Below are positions 37,219 to 46,235 of a stretch of DNA of 64,000 nt, one piece after another. A program made the translations under genes and the position numbers. The stretch comes from JBBDJB01 sp040880125 (lineage in GTDB: Bacteria > Planctomycetota > Planctomycetia > Pirellulales > JBBDJB01). Where the stretch lies: contig JBBDJB010000039.1 in NCBI GenBank assembly GCA_040880125.1, positions 27,960 through 91,959 of the forward strand, in the 5' to 3' direction. Every line of letters begins with the position of its first letter. Position 1 is the first letter of the stretch. The notes beneath the pieces were generated by a model. That model was not told the DNA's origin and made no database searches. It worked only from the letters and a program-made list of their open reading frames with translations.

Positions 37219-38424
37219 TCAGGCTTTCGCTTTAGCGGGCCAAAGATGCAGCCATTTGCGGCCGGTGCGCGACCCGTCAGAGGCGGCCGTCTCCTTGCCG
37301 GAGAGCGCGTCGGCCAATGCACCAATCGTCTGTGTGATGGCCGCCTTGGGAGCTTGCTCGATGAGCGGCACGCCGTTGTTGCGGACGTCGACCATCACGC
37401 GGAAGTCGTTCGGTAACTGCCAGTAGATCTCCGCCCCGATCGTCTCTTGCGCCTTCTTCAGACTGATCTGGCAGTTGTCGCGGCCGACGCGGTTGACGAT
37501 GACCTTCACCTTTTCCTTCATGTCGTCCATTTCACCGAAGGACATCATCAGGCGGACCACGTTGCGCAGGCACGGCAGATCAAGCTGCGTCACCAAAAGC
37601 ACGTGATCGGCCATCTCGAGCGCCACCAGATCCAACGCGCTGTAGCTCTTGGACGTATCGATGATCAAGTGCGTAAAGGTCGCCTTCAGTAGACCCATCA
37701 CCCGCCGCAGATCGTCCGGGGTGATCAGCTTCGTATCCTCCAGTTGGACCGGCCGCGGCAGCAGGTACAGCCCGGAGGAGTGCTTGGTCAGGGACCGCTT
37801 GAGCAGCGAGAAGTCGAGCCGCGTCACGTTCTGAGCGACATCGACTAGCGTGTAATCGGGAATCGTGTCAAGGAAGACATCCGCATCGCCCAGGCAGAGA
37901 TCCAGGTCGACCAGCACCACCGAATTCGCTTCGTCGGCTGCCAGTGCGCAGCCGAGATTCACCGCCAGGCTGGTCGTCCCCACGCCGCCAGTCGCGCCCG
38001 GAATGGCGATTACGGTGCTGCCCCGGGACTGGCCGCTATTGCGACCAAAGCGTTGCCGGCCGATCCGTTCCAGCGAAGCGACCAGGTCTTCGAGCTGGAG
38101 GGGCTGCGGCAGAAATTCCTTCACGCCGGCCCGCATCGCGCGGAGAATCAGGTTGCCGTCGGTGGACTTGCTGGCGACTAGAATGCTGCACTCCGGCGAA
38201 GTCTCGCGAAGCTGCGACACCAGTTGCAGTGCCTTCACCGGATCTTCATCCAGGGCGATGAAGCCGATGTCGGGACTGGTCTGGGCAACCACGTCGGAGA
38301 AAAACTCGTAGCGTGAGCACTCGGCCTCGAGCCAGACCATGTCCATGCCCAACAGCGTCGTCTTGAGTGCCTCGCGCGTGTTATCGTTCGGATCGACAAT
38401 CGCCAAGCGTAGGATATTGCTCAT
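37219..38424 (-). CDS. tadZ: Pilus assembly protein TadZ/CpaE (ParA/MinD-like with pseudo-receiver)
   Basis: A 401-aa cytoplasmic protein that places the Flp machinery at its site. Residues about 1-120 resemble a response-regulator receiver (LRLAIVDPNDNTREALKTTL; DEDPVKALQLVSQLRE). The ATPase domain follows with the P-loop IPGATGGVGTTSLAVNLG near 145; the second lysine position of the ParA loop (GKT) is replaced by Thr, as in other atypical TadZ proteins. VVLVDLDLCLGDADVFLD is the A' region. ATG 38424 gives the family-like MSNILRLAIVDPN; a few in-frame codons upstream are possible. Confidence 0.9.
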   Translation of the reverse strand: MSNILRLAIVDPNDNTREALKTTLLGMDMVWLEAECSRYEFFSDVVAQTSPDIGFIALDEDPVKALQLVSQLRETSPECSILVASKSTDGNLILRAMRAGVKEFLPQPLQLEDLVASLERIGRQRFGRNSGQSRGSTVIAIPGATGGVGTTSLAVNLGCALAADEANSVVLVDLDLCLGDADVFLDTIPDYTLVDVAQNVTRLDFSLLKRSLTKHSSGLYLLPRPVQLEDTKLITPDDLRRVMGLLKATFTHLIIDTSKSYSALDLVALEMADHVLLVTQLDLPCLRNVVRLMMSFGEMDDMKEKVKVIVNRVGRDNCQISLKKAQETIGAEIYWQLPNDFRVMVDVRNNGVPLIEQAPKAAITQTIGALADALSGKETAASDGSRTGRKWLHLWPAKAKA

Positions 38425-38642
38425 GGTGGTCTGACTGCTTAGCCGGTGGAGGTGCACATCGGCGGTGCGAGCCTTTCTAAAGGCCGGACCGAGTAGGCAT
38501 GTCGCCGGGCGACCGCCTCGGCGGCGATTCGCCCCGCCAAACGGTTGTTAAGACTCGCCCCGGAATGCTCGTCGCCCGAACGGTCCGGTTAGAACCACTC
38601 GGGCGCGGGCGCTGCGGATTGGAGAGTCCTCACAAACGTAGG

Positions 38643-40370
38643 TTACTTTTCGAGATCGTAGCCCACCGGGCCGATCAGTCCCGGCGCCTCGGACGAAGCG
38701 GGTTGTGCGACCGCCTGACGATCAGCCGGCCGACTGGCCGGGCTGTGCGGATTGGTCCGGGCCGGCACATAGACCGGCTGCTGACCGGCGGTGGTCGACT
38801 GGTCCGGGGCGATAACCACCGGCGCGTCCGGACGCGGCGACGTGTAGCCCAGCCGCCCGCGCGGGATGGACTGACGCCGCGAGGACTGCTCCGCGGGTGG
38901 AGCCTCGGGCGCCACCGACGGAGGCAGCGGTTCGCCCGGCAGAACCGGCCCAGGACCGTAGCCGGCCGGCGGCAAGCCGTGGGCCGCGCCCTGGCAGTGC
39001 GGGCAGCTTCCATCCAGGCAGCAGCGCGGCACTTCGATGTGACCGCGGAAGAACAGGTCGTGATCGCTTGGCGAGGTGGTGTCCAAGCCAGGTCCGCCCG
39101 GCGGAACTTCGTGCGGATCGAGCGCGTCGACGAACTCCGGCCGCACCAGGATCAACAGTTCGACTTCATTGATTTCCTCTTCCACGCGGCGGAAGGCGGC
39201 GCCGATCCACGGCAGTTCGCCCAAGAACGGCACGGAGCGAGAGCTCGCCTCCGTGCGACTTTGGATCAATCCGGCCAAGGCCAACGTCTGGCCGGCTTTC
39301 ATCTCCACAGCAGTGTCTACTTCACGGGTTCGAAAACCCGGAACCTGCGTTCCATCAAGGAATGCACCGAGACTGTCATCTACCTCTCGGACGCGTGGTC
39401 GCACTTCCAGCCGAATGTTGCCGTTCCCCAGTACAAGTGGCACGAAGTCGATCTGTGTACCAAAAGGCTCAAATTGGGTGTCCACCCCACCTAGTCCACC
39501 CTGGGCCACTAGAATCGCGATTTCTCCTCCGACGTGGAACGACGCCGGACGCCCGCTTACCGTTGTAAGCCTGGGTTCAGCTAGTACTTTGGCGATGTTA
39601 TTTGAACGGAGGGCTTCGAGGAATCCAAAGAAGGCCTTGCTGCCGTCAACCACGCCGAAAGCTATATTCTCACCGCCCGAGCTGGTGACCGTTCCGCCGT
39701 CGATGCTGCTCAGAAGTCCGCTGATGCTCGACGCTACAAAGTCCGATTCGTTAAGGGCCGCGAAGTCGAAGCCTAGCCGTCGCAACTTCGTGCGCGAGAC
39801 TTCCATCACCTGCACATTCAACAAGATCTGGTGGACGCCTGCCACGCTCATCTTGTTGACGACCTTGGGTGAGTAGTCCTCGGCCAGCCGGGTGATCTGG
39901 CTGACGTATTCGGGACTGTCGACGAAGCCTGAAAGCACCAGGCTGTTGCTGAATCGCAGGACTTGGATCGCCGACTCGGGATAGAGCGTCTTGAGCGCCA
40001 TCTCGAGCTCTTTGGCATCGCCGTAGATGATCACGTCCAGGCCGTAGACGTCGCCGTTTTCGTCCCACAGATTGATCTGCGTGACGCCCGGCTTCTTCGC
40101 GGCGACCTGGATCTGATTGGGCGAGAGCGGCGTGAGCGTCACCAGATCCGGATTGTCGACCTGGGCGCGCGGAATCTTGTGTTCCAGCGTCAGAATCTTG
40201 CTGGTGTTGACGGACAGCTCGACCCGGTCGCTGGCCGCTTCAATTTTTTGAACAATGCCCTGCGCGGATGCGGGCTGTTGCGACGCGATGGCCACCAGGC
40301 AGAAGAAGACGCCGAGCGACGTGAGCAAGCGGCGCGCGCAAAGCGCGCCCGCGGGGCGTTGAATGCACAT
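38643..40370 (-). CDS. rcpA: Flp pilus outer-membrane secretin RcpA/CpaC
   Basis: A 575-aa secretin forming the outer-membrane channel of the Tad system. Signal peptide (LLTSLGVFFCLVAIASQQPASAQ), pilus-N domain with VELSVNTSKILTLEHKIPRAQ, a BON-like domain (SGFVDSPEYVSQITRLAE) and the secretin core with VLAEPRLTTVSGRPASFHVGG and VPFLGELPWIGAAFRRVEEE. After the core, residues about 450-575 form a Pro-rich tail starting with a Cys cluster (RCCLDGSCPHCQG) that is not part of the classic secretin; it could bind metal or form disulfides. Confidence 0.93.
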   Translation of the reverse strand: MCIQRPAGALCARRLLTSLGVFFCLVAIASQQPASAQGIVQKIEAASDRVELSVNTSKILTLEHKIPRAQVDNPDLVTLTPLSPNQIQVAAKKPGVTQINLWDENGDVYGLDVIIYGDAKELEMALKTLYPESAIQVLRFSNSLVLSGFVDSPEYVSQITRLAEDYSPKVVNKMSVAGVHQILLNVQVMEVSRTKLRRLGFDFAALNESDFVASSISGLLSSIDGGTVTSSGGENIAFGVVDGSKAFFGFLEALRSNNIAKVLAEPRLTTVSGRPASFHVGGEIAILVAQGGLGGVDTQFEPFGTQIDFVPLVLGNGNIRLEVRPRVREVDDSLGAFLDGTQVPGFRTREVDTAVEMKAGQTLALAGLIQSRTEASSRSVPFLGELPWIGAAFRRVEEEINEVELLILVRPEFVDALDPHEVPPGGPGLDTTSPSDHDLFFRGHIEVPRCCLDGSCPHCQGAAHGLPPAGYGPGPVLPGEPLPPSVAPEAPPAEQSSRRQSIPRGRLGYTSPRPDAPVVIAPDQSTTAGQQPVYVPARTNPHSPASRPADRQAVAQPASSEAPGLIGPVGYDLEK

Positions 40371-40576
40371 CCGTGTACTTCCTTAAGCTATCCGTAGGTC
40401 GGTTGGATCGCAGACGTTACGCGCGGTCACGGCACTGCCGGCCGTGGCAGGTCGTGTTGCCGACGCGGCCCTCCGCCGCGCCGACCAGTTGGTTCTCTTG
40501 GATCGACGTCCGATCGTTATTGTTGCTATGCGACTCCCGAGGCGCCTGCCTTGCGGCAACGGGCGGCTCGCGAGTG

Positions 40577-41620
40577 TTAATCCTTCAACAGCAGGTCGCT
40601 GGGCACCGGCGCGAAATCGCCTGGCAGTTCCAATGGAGCGCTGGTCGTGGGCGACGGTACCTGGATCGGCTGCTCGGTTGTCGGCCCGTCGACCTCCTGC
40701 GGCAATTGGCCGTCGTCGGCGAACTCGACGCGGCGGACGCCGCTGCCTTCGAGGATGTCCATCTTCCAACTCGTATGGACGGTCGAAGTCGGCACCGCCG
40801 CGTTGGCGGCCGCCTCGCGCAGTTGTTCCAGGAAGCTCGAGAAACCGGACTTCTGGCTGGCAAGCGCGTCGCCCAATCCCTTGGCCAGCTCACGATTGCC
40901 CTTGGATGTCTTGAACAGGTCGTCGATGGTGGCCGAACCCTGGTCGCCGGCGAGCTTGTCGTCCGGGTGACGCATAATCAAGCGGAGCGAGCCCAGGTTG
41001 CTGGCCAGCGTGATCTTGTCCGCCTGTTCGGGCGTCACCAGCAGGCCGATCGTGCGGGCGACGTTTCCGCCCTCGGTGTCTTCGACTCGGCGGTTGATGT
41101 GCTGATCGACGGCGAAGACCTGGAGGTCTTTCATGATCGTGCGGGTTTCGGTCTTGGGAATGCCCGCGCCGGGGTTCGCCGTGACGAACAATTGCACGTC
41201 GACGCGGTCACCAGGGCGCAGCAGACCCGCAGCGCCGGTCACGGCGTCGACCCTCACATTCACCACCCGCATGCCGGTCGGAATCGTGAAGGCGGGAGCG
41301 CTCGGCGCATTGGCGTCGATGAGCTTGGCCTCGTGGACCTGGTCGCCCTTGTAGAGTTTTGTGGCGGGGCGACGCCCGACGACGCTTTCCAATTCGCGGA
41401 TGGCGTCCGGGTGGATTTTGTCCGCCGGCCAGGCTTCGAGATTGACCGATTCGGCCGTGATCTCGTCGCCGACGTTGATGTCGTGCTTCGCGACGTAGAT
41501 CTCTTCCGTTTCGTACGTCTGCGAATCATCCTTCCGGTCCATGACCTGGCTGATGCCGATCGAGGCGATCAGCCCGCACCCTAGCGCAAGGGCCAACAGC
41601 AATAGAGACTTAGGACGCAT
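40577..41620 (-). CDS. cpaB: Flp pilus assembly protein CpaB/RcpC
   Basis: A 347-aa protein with one N-terminal membrane helix (PKSLLLLALALGCGLIASIG) followed by SAF-like repeats: VAKHDINVGDEITAESVNLE and LRPGDRVDVQLFV. RcpC/CpaB is thought to link the secretin to the periplasm or modify the pilus. A poly-G ribosome site (GGGGGGG) lies about 5 nt before the ATG at 41620; the upstream in-frame stretch to 41737 is unlikely to be coding. 206 bases separate it from the secretin gene. Confidence 0.88.
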   Translation of the reverse strand: MRPKSLLLLALALGCGLIASIGISQVMDRKDDSQTYETEEIYVAKHDINVGDEITAESVNLEAWPADKIHPDAIRELESVVGRRPATKLYKGDQVHEAKLIDANAPSAPAFTIPTGMRVVNVRVDAVTGAAGLLRPGDRVDVQLFVTANPGAGIPKTETRTIMKDLQVFAVDQHINRRVEDTEGGNVARTIGLLVTPEQADKITLASNLGSLRLIMRHPDDKLAGDQGSATIDDLFKTSKGNRELAKGLGDALASQKSGFSSFLEQLREAAANAAVPTSTVHTSWKMDILEGSGVRRVEFADDGQLPQEVDGPTTEQPIQVPSPTTSAPLELPGDFAPVPSDLLLKD

Positions 41621-42125
41621 ACGACCCCCCCGGGTGTACCGCAGCCGAACGTCTATTTGGAAAATGTCTGGGCGAGGATCCGTCGGATCCCAGCTCAGCT
41701 TTACGTTTCGCTGAAGCCGGAGTTCACCGGCTTGCAACCGCCATCTACCTATAAAACATTGGCGATGGCGGCCAACTTACTTGACTAAAAGGAGTTTGAA
41801 CCGCAACAGCCGTCGAGCTAGCAAAACCAGTTGCATCCGGAGCATTCGTATCGACCGCTAGCGTCGCGACCGCGCCGTTCGATTTGGCAACCTGTACTCC
41901 CCCGTGCGTGCCGATTGTCGGTCGCCTTAGGGGTGTGTGCGCTGGCATTCAGCGCAGGTGACAGATCGACCACAGCGGCGCCCTGTCGGTCTTTTCGGCA
42001 CGTCCGCCCGATTTTCTCCACATTAAAAGGCCGCCGGCCTTCGGCTCCAACTTCGCCGTCGACCGTCCCAATTCACATCCTTCCGACCCGGACGCAATTG
42101 CGAGGGCCGGCCGCGACTTTGTCGG
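41621..42125. other. Gap within the Tad locus, no gene seen
   Basis: About 505 bases between the prepilin peptidase and cpaB. Reading frames on both strands lack a coding pattern. No strong hairpin was found. A promoter for cpaB and the following genes may lie here. Confidence 0.4.
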
Positions 42126-42701
42126 TTACACCAGCATCCCGGTCCAGGCGAAGTAGAGGATCGTGCCGATGGCGATCGGAATTCCGTAGGGTAACAGCAA
42201 CATCGAGCTTTTCCGCTCGGCCGCAATTTCCGAAAGTTGTTCGGGATCGCGAATGGTGAGGATCTCGCAACAGATCCCCCAGAACTGATTCTTGTGTTTC
42301 GTCCATCCGCGGCGCAACAGCACCATGGCCACGGCGATCACTCCGCCCACGATGGCCGACACGCAGAAGGCGTAAAAGGTGGCCGTGCCCCAGATCCAGG
42401 CTCCGACGCCGGCCAGCAGCTTCACGTCGCCCGCTCCCATGCCGCCGATGGCATAGGCGGGCAGCAACAGTGCAAGTCCCACCAGGGTGCCGACAACGCT
42501 GAACAGTAGCCCCTCCCAACCGGCGTAGGGAGAGAACGCGGCGCCGTACACCCAGCCGCTGAGAATCATTGGGAAGGTGAGCCAGTTGGGCACCTTCAGC
42601 TTCCAGCCGTCGATCAGCGCCGCGACCACCAGAGTCAGCGACACGACCCATACGTGCCAGTTCTCGAGCAACCCCTCGCGTAGTCCTTCCAGCTCAAGCA
42701 T
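42126..42701 (-). CDS. tadV: Prepilin peptidase, A24 family (TadV/CpaA)
   Basis: A 191-aa polytopic aspartyl protease that cleaves and matures Flp prepilin in the inner membrane. The first catalytic Asp is in AALIDGWKLKVPNWLTFP (near residue 30) and the second in the GxGD motif IGGMGAGDVKLLAG (near 80). Five to six hydrophobic segments are seen. It lacks the N-terminal methylase domain, as TadV proteins do. It lies downstream of the pilin gene and its terminator. Confidence 0.9.
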   Translation of the reverse strand: MLELEGLREGLLENWHVWVVSLTLVVAALIDGWKLKVPNWLTFPMILSGWVYGAAFSPYAGWEGLLFSVVGTLVGLALLLPAYAIGGMGAGDVKLLAGVGAWIWGTATFYAFCVSAIVGGVIAVAMVLLRRGWTKHKNQFWGICCEILTIRDPEQLSEIAAERKSSMLLLPYGIPIAIGTILYFAWTGMLV

Positions 42702-42726
42702 GCGATCGCTTCCTACTTATTGCGGG

Positions 42727-42837
42727 TCAGCCGCGTGCTACGAACATCATGCTCCACAGGGCGGCGAGGGTCATGCCCATCAGGCAGACCGCCTCGAACG
42801 CTCCGGTCACAGTTTCGATTGGCAATACGGGCAACAT
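42727..42837 (-). CDS. Putative 36-aa membrane peptide next to flp
   Basis: Too short for usual gene calls. ATG 42837, stop TGA at 42727-42729. The peptide begins MLPVLPIETVTGAFEAVC and continues LMGMTLAALWSMMFVARG, giving one strongly hydrophobic helix of about 20 residues. GAGG lies about 10 bases upstream. It sits between the flp terminator and the prepilin peptidase, in the pilus operon. It could be a small Flp-like or accessory subunit; no homologue is known to me. Confidence 0.4.
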   Translation of the reverse strand: MLPVLPIETVTGAFEAVCLMGMTLAALWSMMFVARG

Positions 42838-42912
42838 CTCGGCAGACCTCACGGATTTTCAATGTTCCCACGCCGGCCGACGGGGCGGCCAGGCGTCTCA
42901 CCCTCCCCGGAA

Positions 42913-42963
42913 GTCAAAAGTCCCTCTCGGCGCCGGTCGCGGCGCCGAGAGGGGGGCTTTGAC
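42913..42963 (-). terminator. Strong terminator/attenuator after flp
   Basis: CCCTCTCGGCGCC (42922-42934) pairs perfectly with GGCGCCGAGAGGG (42941-42953), extended by GTCAAA/TTTGAC flanks. On the minus strand the stem is followed by ACTTTTGAC. It lies 45 bases after the flp stop and would let pilin be made in excess over the assembly genes. Confidence 0.82.
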
Positions 42964-43007
42964 GAGTTCAGCGGGCCGGCAGTGCCGGGCCCACCGAACA
43001 AACCAAC

Positions 43008-43181
43008 CTAGTCCAACTCGTTCGATACGTTGTTGAACGTGTTGGCGGCCTGTTGGCCGATAGAACGAATTGCGGTCAAGCATACGATGATGATCAGTGC
43101 GAGCATCACGGCATACTCAACTGCGGTGGGTCCGTCTTCCGATACGAGGAAGCGTTGCACCTTCTTAGCCAGACTCTTCAT
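43008..43181 (-). CDS. flp: Flp/Fap-type pilin subunit
   Basis: A 57-aa prepilin, the structural subunit of the Tad pilus. MKSLAKKVQRFLVSEDG is the leader; the mature chain would start PTAVEYAVMLALIII, with the Glu at +5 and Tyr at +6 needed for processing and assembly, followed by the hydrophobic helix and NTFNNVSNELD. TGGAGG lies 7 bases before the ATG, a strong ribosome site as expected for an abundant protein. A proline at +1 is a departure from the usual Ala/Thr but is compatible with processing. Heads the Tad gene run. Confidence 0.93.
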   Translation of the reverse strand: MKSLAKKVQRFLVSEDGPTAVEYAVMLALIIIVCLTAIRSIGQQAANTFNNVSNELD

Positions 43182-44237
43182 TGCATCCTCCAGTTCAGTG
43201 GGACGCCCCGGACCGGGCCCGCTGCCCGCCGTAGGTCACTCCGCGATAGGAAACACCGCTCTGCCAGTTTCCGATGCGACACCGGACCGAGGTCCCGTGC
43301 CTGCCTGCTTTGCACCGAAAAGCAAGCCACACTTCCCAAAGTGCGCCTCATCTCGCGGTTGGAAAATCGTTCCTTCCCACGGCCGCTTTCGCGGCACCCA
43401 ACATCCTTTCGGCAGCCGGGCGAACGTTTGGGTTTCCCCATCCGCTCCCCGAGCTTTGCGAGTCCGGATCAACGATCCGGATTGCCCTTTTCGAGGATGA
43501 TGACGCAGCAGGCTTACTCCTTGCGAACGTACTTCCCGCCCGGTCCGATTCGACCGGACTACAGGAAGTGACTCAGCGTCTCGACGTGAGCCGCTGAGGG
43601 CGGCATAAGACCTTCGCCTCATGTCTCCACTGGAAACCTATGTCAGAAAGGACGGTTGTCAAACTGACATGGTGGAGCAAACGGGGGTTTTTCCCAGTTT
43701 GACTCAAGTCGTGCAAACGGCGGCGTTTCGCAGTCGTAAGCCGCCTCCTTGACACCGGGGCAATCGTGACAATCCGCGCAGTTCGGGTAGCACCGGTTGT
43801 CCCAACCGGTGCCGCACCGCGGCAAGAGGCCCCGGCACACGGCCAGCAATTCGCCCGGACGCTGTGCAATTCACTCGTCGCTGAGCGATATGCCCGGCAT
43901 GACGAATCGCCGAACCTTCGGCATGCGTTTGAAGTTTTCACGCGGCCGAAACTTGAAGACAAGCGCGCGGCACATGCACCTGAAGCACGTGCGGGCGGCG
44001 CTTGATGAAACGTGCCGTCTGTTGGCCTTGGAGTTCGGCCCCGCCGGTATCTCGAGCGGAAAAGCGTGGGGTACACATCGAGTGGGTGGAGTGACCCGTC
44101 AGGCGACGCCTCTTGCCGCTGCGCGGCACCGGATGAAGGCAACCGGTGCTACCCGCTTGCGCCCGGAAGAGCGCGTCACCGGAGCGGGTCTGGTATCGCT
44201 CCAGTGACCGTTCAAACGCCAAAGACGCGATTCCGCC
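43182..44237. other. 1-kb gap upstream of flp with paired repeats
   Basis: No credible gene. It should hold the flp promoter. A hairpin GCACCGGTTG/CAACCGGTGC lies at 43790-43812, part of a 30-base unit (43784-43813) that returns inverted at 44125-44155. The open frames here overlap each other and are arginine-rich. Confidence 0.5.
43784..44155. repeat. Inverted pair of CACCGGTTG repeats
   Basis: The unit GGCACCGG-n-CAACCGGTGCTACCCG appears at 44125-44155 on the plus strand and at 43784-43813 on the minus strand, about 310 bases apart. The pairing suggests a MITE-like or recombination-derived unit. No target-site duplication was seen. Confidence 0.5.
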
Positions 44238-45884
44238 CTATGGCTGTTTCTCGACGGACGCGCCCTTGGCAACATCCGGTTCGCCGACCGAGCGATGCCC
44301 GTCGTCGCGGAAAAAGAGCGCAAAGAGCACCATGATCACGGCGGCGAATACCGCCGGCAGAGCCCAAATCGGCAGCCATGCCTGCGAGTCTAGCAGCCGA
44401 TCGCTCCGCTGCTCGCGGAGGTTGGTGATGGTCAGTTCGAGGCGTTCGCGGTCCTCTGGCGGGGCCTCGGCCAATTGGGTCTGCAACCCATTGATCTGCT
44501 CGCCGATCTGCCGGGCCTGTTCAGCGTTCGCCTCGGCCTGGGCCGGGTCGATGTACGACTCGACGGCCAGCCATCGCCTCAGCATGCCTGGCTCGGTTTC
44601 CTCGGCGGCGTCTCCGTCGGTAGCGTCTCCGTCGGCTTCATCCGCGTCGTCCGCGCCGACCAGGCTGTGAATCATCGCACCGAACAGGTTGCCGTCATCT
44701 TCGGAATAGCCTTGCGTATAGTAAGTTTCCACCTGCCCAGCGATCTGTGCGCCAATGAGCATACCCAGTCCGAGGGTGAACAGCACGAGCATGCCCTGCG
44801 CCTGGCTGCGAATCGCGCGCGGGGCCACCCGGTCCGTGTAGATCTGTCCAGTCACGAAGAAGAAGTCGTAGCAGATTCCGTGCAGGATGACGCCGGTCAT
44901 GACCATCCAGAAGATGCCTTCATCGGCGGCCATGGCGAACAGGGCGTATCGCAGCACCCAGGCCAGCATGCCGACGAACAACATCCACTTCACCCCGAGC
45001 CGCACGAAGAACAGCGGCATCACCACCATGAAGAAGATCTCGGACATCTGCCCGAAGCTCATCTTGAAGGCGGGATTGGCCAGACCGGCATGATCGACGA
45101 ACTTGCCGGCCATCTGGTAGTAAAACGCCAACGGGATGCAGACCAGGAACGAGCTGATCATGAAGATCAGAAAGGAGGGCCGCTTCAGCAAGACCAGCGC
45201 GTCCAGCCCGAGCACTTCCCGCACGGTCGGTTTCTGGCCGGCCGAAGGGGGAGGCGTATGCGGAAGCGTGAAGCTGTAGAGGCCCATGAGGATCGCAGCC
45301 ACCGCCGCGAGATAGAACAAGTTGATCGCCGCGTCCCATCCCTGCCAACTGATCAGCAAACCGGCCACAATCCAGCCGATCGTTCCGAATACGCGGATGA
45401 GAGGAAACTGCCGCTCGGCGTCGGTGACGTTGTGCAGCGCCAGGCTGTTGGTCAACGCCAGCGTGGGAAAGTAGCACAGCATGTGCGCGAAGAAGAAGAT
45501 GTTGATCCATACCGCCGACGGATCTTCGATGAGCGAGAAGGCCGGAAGACTGATCGTAAAGCCTTCCATGCCGGGCAGGGCCAGCCGAATCGGCTCCGGA
45601 TCGCCTCCGCCCATCATGCCGATGGCCAGAAACATGGCGACGCCGCCCAGCAGGTGCAGCACGCCCAGCACGCGCTCGGTGGAAAAGAAGCGGTCGGCGA
45701 TCATTCCGACGAAGAAGGGCGAGATCAGCCCGGCGATGGGACCGACCGAGTAGGTCCACTTGATCTCGGAGCCGCCGAAGCCGATTTTTTCGAGATAGAG
45801 GTAGGCCGTGACGTACCAGGCGCCCCAGACGAAAAACTGGATAAACATCATGGCGCTCAGCCGCGCCGCGATCGAAACATTCAT
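44238..45884 (-). CDS. MFS transporter, nucleoside:H+ symporter-like
   Basis: A 548-aa membrane protein with about 12 predicted helices. The N-terminus (MMFIQFFVWGAWYVTAYLYL) and GPIAGLISPFFVGMIADRFF match the nucleoside:proton symporter (NupG/XapB) family of the major facilitator superfamily. Unusual is a long cytoplasmic or periplasmic insertion at about residues 400-500. It is very acidic and repetitive (DADEADGDATDGDAAEE) followed by a predicted coiled coil. Substrate inferred from family only. No nucleoside catabolic gene adjoins it. Confidence 0.85.
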   Translation of the reverse strand: MNVSIAARLSAMMFIQFFVWGAWYVTAYLYLEKIGFGGSEIKWTYSVGPIAGLISPFFVGMIADRFFSTERVLGVLHLLGGVAMFLAIGMMGGGDPEPIRLALPGMEGFTISLPAFSLIEDPSAVWINIFFFAHMLCYFPTLALTNSLALHNVTDAERQFPLIRVFGTIGWIVAGLLISWQGWDAAINLFYLAAVAAILMGLYSFTLPHTPPPSAGQKPTVREVLGLDALVLLKRPSFLIFMISSFLVCIPLAFYYQMAGKFVDHAGLANPAFKMSFGQMSEIFFMVVMPLFFVRLGVKWMLFVGMLAWVLRYALFAMAADEGIFWMVMTGVILHGICYDFFFVTGQIYTDRVAPRAIRSQAQGMLVLFTLGLGMLIGAQIAGQVETYYTQGYSEDDGNLFGAMIHSLVGADDADEADGDATDGDAAEETEPGMLRRWLAVESYIDPAQAEANAEQARQIGEQINGLQTQLAEAPPEDRERLELTITNLREQRSDRLLDSQAWLPIWALPAVFAAVIMVLFALFFRDDGHRSVGEPDVAKGASVEKQP

Positions 45885-46235
45885 GGCTACCTCGATGCGA
45901 ATGGCCAGTTGCGCAGTTGCCGGCGCAAGAACGTGCCCATTCTAGGTAGCGGCGGGGGCGAGCGAAAGCATTTTTCGCACGGCGACCGGCCGGTGATCCG
46001 TCGGCGGTAACGGTCGCAACGATTCGGCGGAGTAGGCACTTTTGGCCGCGGGCCCCTCAAGGCGCGGCTTCCGGCTGGCGTTGCTCAGCGGCCTGTATCT
46101 CGCGAAGCAAGCGGGACCAGCCTCACGGCGCATTCGAATCGCTTCGCTTGCTCCCGCTGGCGGGCCAGCATGTCGCATGCGGAAATGTACGATAAGCTGG
46201 TTGTGGCGGTCCTGGGCAAGCTTACGAGCGCGTGC
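45885..46235. other. Intergenic region, nothing recognised
   Basis: About 350 bases between the MFS gene and the TIGR04255 module. No gene or strong hairpin was found. Base composition falls from host-like to lower GC toward its right end. Confidence 0.4.

Noticed and set aside
44475..46010. 511-codon plus-strand frame opposite the MFS gene
   Set aside because: Composition dominated by His/Asp/Gln as expected for an antisense shadow of a membrane protein gene.
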